Of a stretch of DNA of 46,353 bases, positions 44,040 through 46,353 are shown one piece after another. Made by a program: the position numbers and the translations under genes. How positions within the stretch are numbered: the stretch's first letter is position 1; the number at the start of each line of letters is the position of its first letter. Source of the stretch: Candidatus Fermentibacteraceae bacterium (GTDB lineage: Bacteria; Fermentibacterota; Fermentibacteria; Fermentibacterales; JCC-6); assembly GCA_030592635.1 (NCBI GenBank), contig JAUVIS010000003.1, positions 1 to 46,353 on the forward strand. Direction: 5' to 3'. The notes beneath the pieces were generated by a model. That model was not told the DNA's origin, ran no database searches, and saw nothing but the letters and a program-made list of their open reading frames with translations.

Positions 44040-44450
44040 CTACAAGTCCCTCTTGAGTTCGTCATCGAACTTCTTCCGGCAGTCCGGACATATACCGTGA
44101 GTGAATTCCACCTCTGATCTGTCGCGAATGTATGCTTCCATTTGATGCCAGTGATCATTGCCGTCTCTTATTCTTTTGCATGAGGCGCAAATGGGCAGCA
44201 ATCCCTCAAGAATCTTTACTCTTTGAAGAAGTCTTTTTGTGTAGCCGATAATCGCCGTACCAACAACAATGATGATTATGCTTTCAGAGAGGGATTCCCT
44301 CCAGTTCACAGGCGTTGGTTCAGCTCCAAGAAGCACATGAGGTATATCAATTACCTCATCAAGCCAGATGAGCGCGATAACACACAGGAAAGCTATCACC
44401 TCACAGGCGATTAACCTTCTCCTGAAACTGCGCCCCCCCAGCCACTTCAT
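44040..44450 (-). CDS. Two-helix membrane protein with LPICAxCKxIRD zinc-type motif
   Basis: In this 136-residue protein two hydrophobic segments (about 12-30 and 53-68) are followed by a cytoplasmic tail with LEGLLPICASCKRIRDGNDHWHQMEAYIRDRSEVEFTHGICPDC. This Cys-rich tail (CxxC...CxxC, plus His) is, from recollection, a recurring C-terminal module of bacterial PAS and response-regulator proteins, probably binding zinc. Here it stands alone on a membrane anchor, with no sensor or output domain. AGGAGGTG lies 11 nt upstream of the ATG. The function is unknown. Confidence 0.8.
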   Translation of the reverse strand: MKWLGGRSFRRRLIACEVIAFLCVIALIWLDEVIDIPHVLLGAEPTPVNWRESLSESIIIIVVGTAIIGYTKRLLQRVKILEGLLPICASCKRIRDGNDHWHQMEAYIRDRSEVEFTHGICPDCRKKFDDELKRDL

Positions 44451-44474
44451 TTGTTAAACCACACCTCCTGTTCG

Positions 44475-44503
44475 ATAATGCCGATGTTACGCCACTGTGT
44501 CAA
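44475..44503 (-). promoter_or_regulatory. Promoter of the two-helix zinc-motif gene
   Basis: On the minus strand TTGACA (44498-44503), a 17-nt spacer and CATTAT (44475-44480), about 25 nt before the ATG at 44450. Confidence 0.7.
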
Positions 44504-44612
44504 CCGCAGCAGGGTCGTTGGGCCACTTGACAAATAACTTTCGTATACTTCTGCGCAACAGGATGTTAGCAATTATCAACATATGCTGTTTGTGTGTGTC
44601 TATCTGAATTAA

Positions 44613-45782
44613 TTATCTGGCCCTCCGCCAGGCGTTCTCCGCTGGTTCCTCTATGCGGCTCCAGACTTTTTCGGGCGAGCCGTCTCCATCAATAACGGTC
44701 ATTTTGCCCTGCTTTCTGTAGTAATCCACCACAGGCAGGCAGATCTTCTCGTGCTGCTCCAGCCGGTGAACAATGGTTGAGGTCTCCATATCGTAATTCA
44801 TTCGCCGTTCGGTTTTACCCCGGGCATCCAGCCGCTTGATAAGCTCAAGTGTGGGACACTGGATATCCAGTGTAAAGGAGACCGAGGAGTTGATCTTGCG
44901 AAGCAGTCCATCAAGGATATAGGCCTGAACAAGGGTACGCGGGAAACCTTTAAAGATAAATCCGCTGGCCTCGGGATTTCGTCTGATGTGTTTTTCAATC
45001 AGCTTGATTACGATTTCATCAGGCACCAGATCACCTTTGTCGCAGATTGACTGTACGGTTCGTCCCACCTGAGACTTCTTCCTGATCTCTTCCTTAAGCA
45101 TCTCACCGGTTGAAAGGTAGACCAGATTGTACTTCTGCGCCAGCTTGCGCGCCTGGGTTCCTCGACCGGCGCCCGGATAACCGAGCAGCACAATGTTGAA
45201 GAGTACCTTGCGAAGTTCCTGATCAATTATTTCTTCCAGCTTCCGGTTGATTTCTTCAACGGAGCCGACTCCATCCACTGCGAAGAAAAGACCCTGATCC
45301 TTGTAGAACTGAGCTACCGGCGCCGTCTTTTCCTGGTATTCTTTAAGACGATTCTTTATGACAGCTTCGGTATCGTCACTGCGGCCCGAAGTTCTGGCTC
45401 GTTTCAGCAGACGCCTGAACGATTCCTCCGGTGATACATCCAGAAAAAGCAGGCAGGTCAAAGATGTGTGCATCTTCAGCAGCAACCCCTCCAGAATATA
45501 GGCCTGTACGAATGTTCGGGGAAAACCATCGAAGAGAAAGCCTGCCGCGTCGGGATTGGAGGAAATCTTCTTCTCAATTATCTGGACGATGATCTCATCA
45601 GAAACAAGACCGCCGGTCTCAATAATTGACTTTGCCGCAAGACCCAGTTCAGTACCGCTTCTAATCTCCTGGCGAAGAATATCACCGGTCGCAATATACA
45701 CAAGGTTGTGTTTCTTCATCAGCAGATCCGACTGAGTTCCTTTACCGGCGCCGGGTGCTCCAAACAACGCGATATTCAGCAT
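44613..45782 (-). CDS. adk: Tandem (fused) adenylate kinase with degenerate second domain
   Basis: In this 389-residue protein each half is a full adenylate kinase-like domain. The first (about 1-190) has GAPGAGKGTQ, IATGDIL, FDGFPRT and RTSGRSDD, so it should interconvert AMP, ADP and ATP. The second (about 193-389) reads GYPGAGRGTQ (Lys to Arg in the P-loop), LSTGEML, FKGFPRT (Asp to Lys) and ARGKTERR, so it is probably inactive or altered. Both LID regions are short and without the zinc Cys. GGGAGGAT precedes the ATG. Duplicated adenylate kinases are known mainly from eukaryotes. Confidence 0.93.
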   Translation of the reverse strand: MLNIALFGAPGAGKGTQSDLLMKKHNLVYIATGDILRQEIRSGTELGLAAKSIIETGGLVSDEIIVQIIEKKISSNPDAAGFLFDGFPRTFVQAYILEGLLLKMHTSLTCLLFLDVSPEESFRRLLKRARTSGRSDDTEAVIKNRLKEYQEKTAPVAQFYKDQGLFFAVDGVGSVEEINRKLEEIIDQELRKVLFNIVLLGYPGAGRGTQARKLAQKYNLVYLSTGEMLKEEIRKKSQVGRTVQSICDKGDLVPDEIVIKLIEKHIRRNPEASGFIFKGFPRTLVQAYILDGLLRKINSSVSFTLDIQCPTLELIKRLDARGKTERRMNYDMETSTIVHRLEQHEKICLPVVDYYRKQGKMTVIDGDGSPEKVWSRIEEPAENAWRRAR

Positions 45783-45822
45783 GGAACTATCCTCCCTCTA
45801 TTCCTGTCAGAAGTGCTCAGTT

Positions 45823-46353
45823 TTATCGCCTGGCTTCCTGTAGAAGATATTCATTCATATCACTCCAGTAGAAGAATAACTCTCCGTCGGGCTCCAGAGC
45901 TGCAGTTGCGTGAGGAAAGTTAAAATCGTAGTAAAACACAATTCCTCCGCGCCTGATTCCCAGCTGATCCAGGTTTTCCGCCGTGAAGGTGAATTCCTCT
46001 TCGATCTCGCTGCCTATCCTGTTCTGAAGCTCTGCGTTGCACATTTGAACAAGGTCCGGGATTCTGTCTTCCATGAACATATCTTCAGCAACAACTTCCT
46101 CTCCTGACTCGAGGTTAAAACAGTAGTTGAAAACCATTGAGGAGGGGTATGCACCAAGCGTTTCCACAGTGATGGTCAGATCAAAATACTCCGTGTCCAT
46201 CCAGTTAACCAGAAAATAGGCACCCACAATTCCTGAACCATGCAGTTTGTAATTTGCGCGGGTTTCCTCAAGTGTTTCTCCGGTTACATTCCGGTAATTC
46301 AGTATTTCTCTGATTCTTGCTACACCTGCAAAAGTACCGTTTACCACAGGCCA
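45823..46353 (-). CDS. Protein of unknown function, 5' end beyond the window
   Basis: The frame is open to the window edge (WPVVNGTF...), so the true start lies outside and at least 176 residues are seen. The end reads LDQLGIRRGGIVFYYDFNFPHATAALEPDGELFFYWSDMNEYLLQEARR. The pattern of a repeated beta sheet ending in this type of strand, with EEVVAEDMFMEDRIPDLVQM before it, resembles DUF3298/RsiV-like extracytoplasmic domains. That assignment is tentative. It lies 40 nt upstream of the adenylate kinase gene on the same strand. Confidence 0.6.
   Translation of the reverse strand, partial: WPVVNGTFAGVARIREILNYRNVTGETLEETRANYKLHGSGIVGAYFLVNWMDTEYFDLTITVETLGAYPSSMVFNYCFNLESGEEVVAEDMFMEDRIPDLVQMCNAELQNRIGSEIEEEFTFTAENLDQLGIRRGGIVFYYDFNFPHATAALEPDGELFFYWSDMNEYLLQEARR

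Noticed and set aside
1-46353. CRISPR arrays, intact insertion sequences, prophage or rRNA genes
   Set aside because: I found no regularly spaced repeats, no transposase or phage structural genes and no rRNA sequence.

Overview
The window looks like a chromosomal contig from an uncultured, Gram-negative-type anaerobe of the FCB superphylum; a Fermentibacterota/Aegiribacteria-like lineage is my best guess. That placement is an inference. It rests on several secreted beta-propeller or C25-peptidase proteins with FlgD/type-IX-sorting-like C-terminal modules, a SurA-like periplasmic chaperone set, FtsE/FtsX, a Wzm/Wzt-type polysaccharide exporter, CHASE2 and HD-GYP signalling, and tight operons with ATGA, TGATG or TAATG junctions. 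No ribosomal RNA or marker phylogeny is available here to confirm it.

Layout. 1-4.0 kb (minus): a secreted LVIVD-repeat protein, a broken cyclase, Ogt, two GNAT acetyltransferases and a 33-residue basic protein. 4.2-8.05 kb (minus): der, plsY and a Wzm/Wzt polysaccharide ABC exporter in one compact operon. 8.1-12.4 kb (plus): a CHASE2 adenylate/guanylate cyclase, then an SH3/M48 protease/glutaminyl cyclase operon. 12.4-14.7 kb (plus): two tandem secreted beta-propeller genes, each interrupted by an in-frame UGA at the same codon. 14.7-21.6 kb: tRNA-Asn, a BrnT/BrnA toxin-antitoxin pair, remnants of a helix-turn-helix gene, and an operon for a C25 (gingipain-like) peptidase and a partner with a sorting-like domain. 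21.6-28.5 kb: rsmH, a PAS protein, an MFS transporter, pepF and a PAS/HD-GYP protein. 28.45-42.7 kb (minus): a long housekeeping operon (upp, M23 peptidase, mfd, four SurA/PpiC-related proteins, S4 protein, ftsE, ftsX, yajC, def, fmt, DUF116). 42.7-46.35 kb: tyrS, a small membrane zinc-motif protein, a tandem adenylate kinase and a gene cut by the window edge.

The standout is the gene pair at 12481-13458 and 13662-14639. Both read through a UGA at codon 118 inside a Cys-Gly-Gly-UGA (CxxU) motif. A stem-loop with a GGU loop follows 18 nt after the UGA, which fits a bacterial SECIS element. The two copies are identical for 70 nt across this point while diverging elsewhere, are equal in length (325 residues), and share a palindrome upstream. 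The simplest reading is two secreted selenocysteine-containing beta-propeller proteins. I do not recognise this as a described selenoprotein family.

Other points of interest are a probable AUC start codon on the glutaminyl cyclase gene, a fused double adenylate kinase whose second half has lost its P-loop lysine, a promoter-embedded operator at brnTA, and signs of integration at the tRNA-Asn gene.
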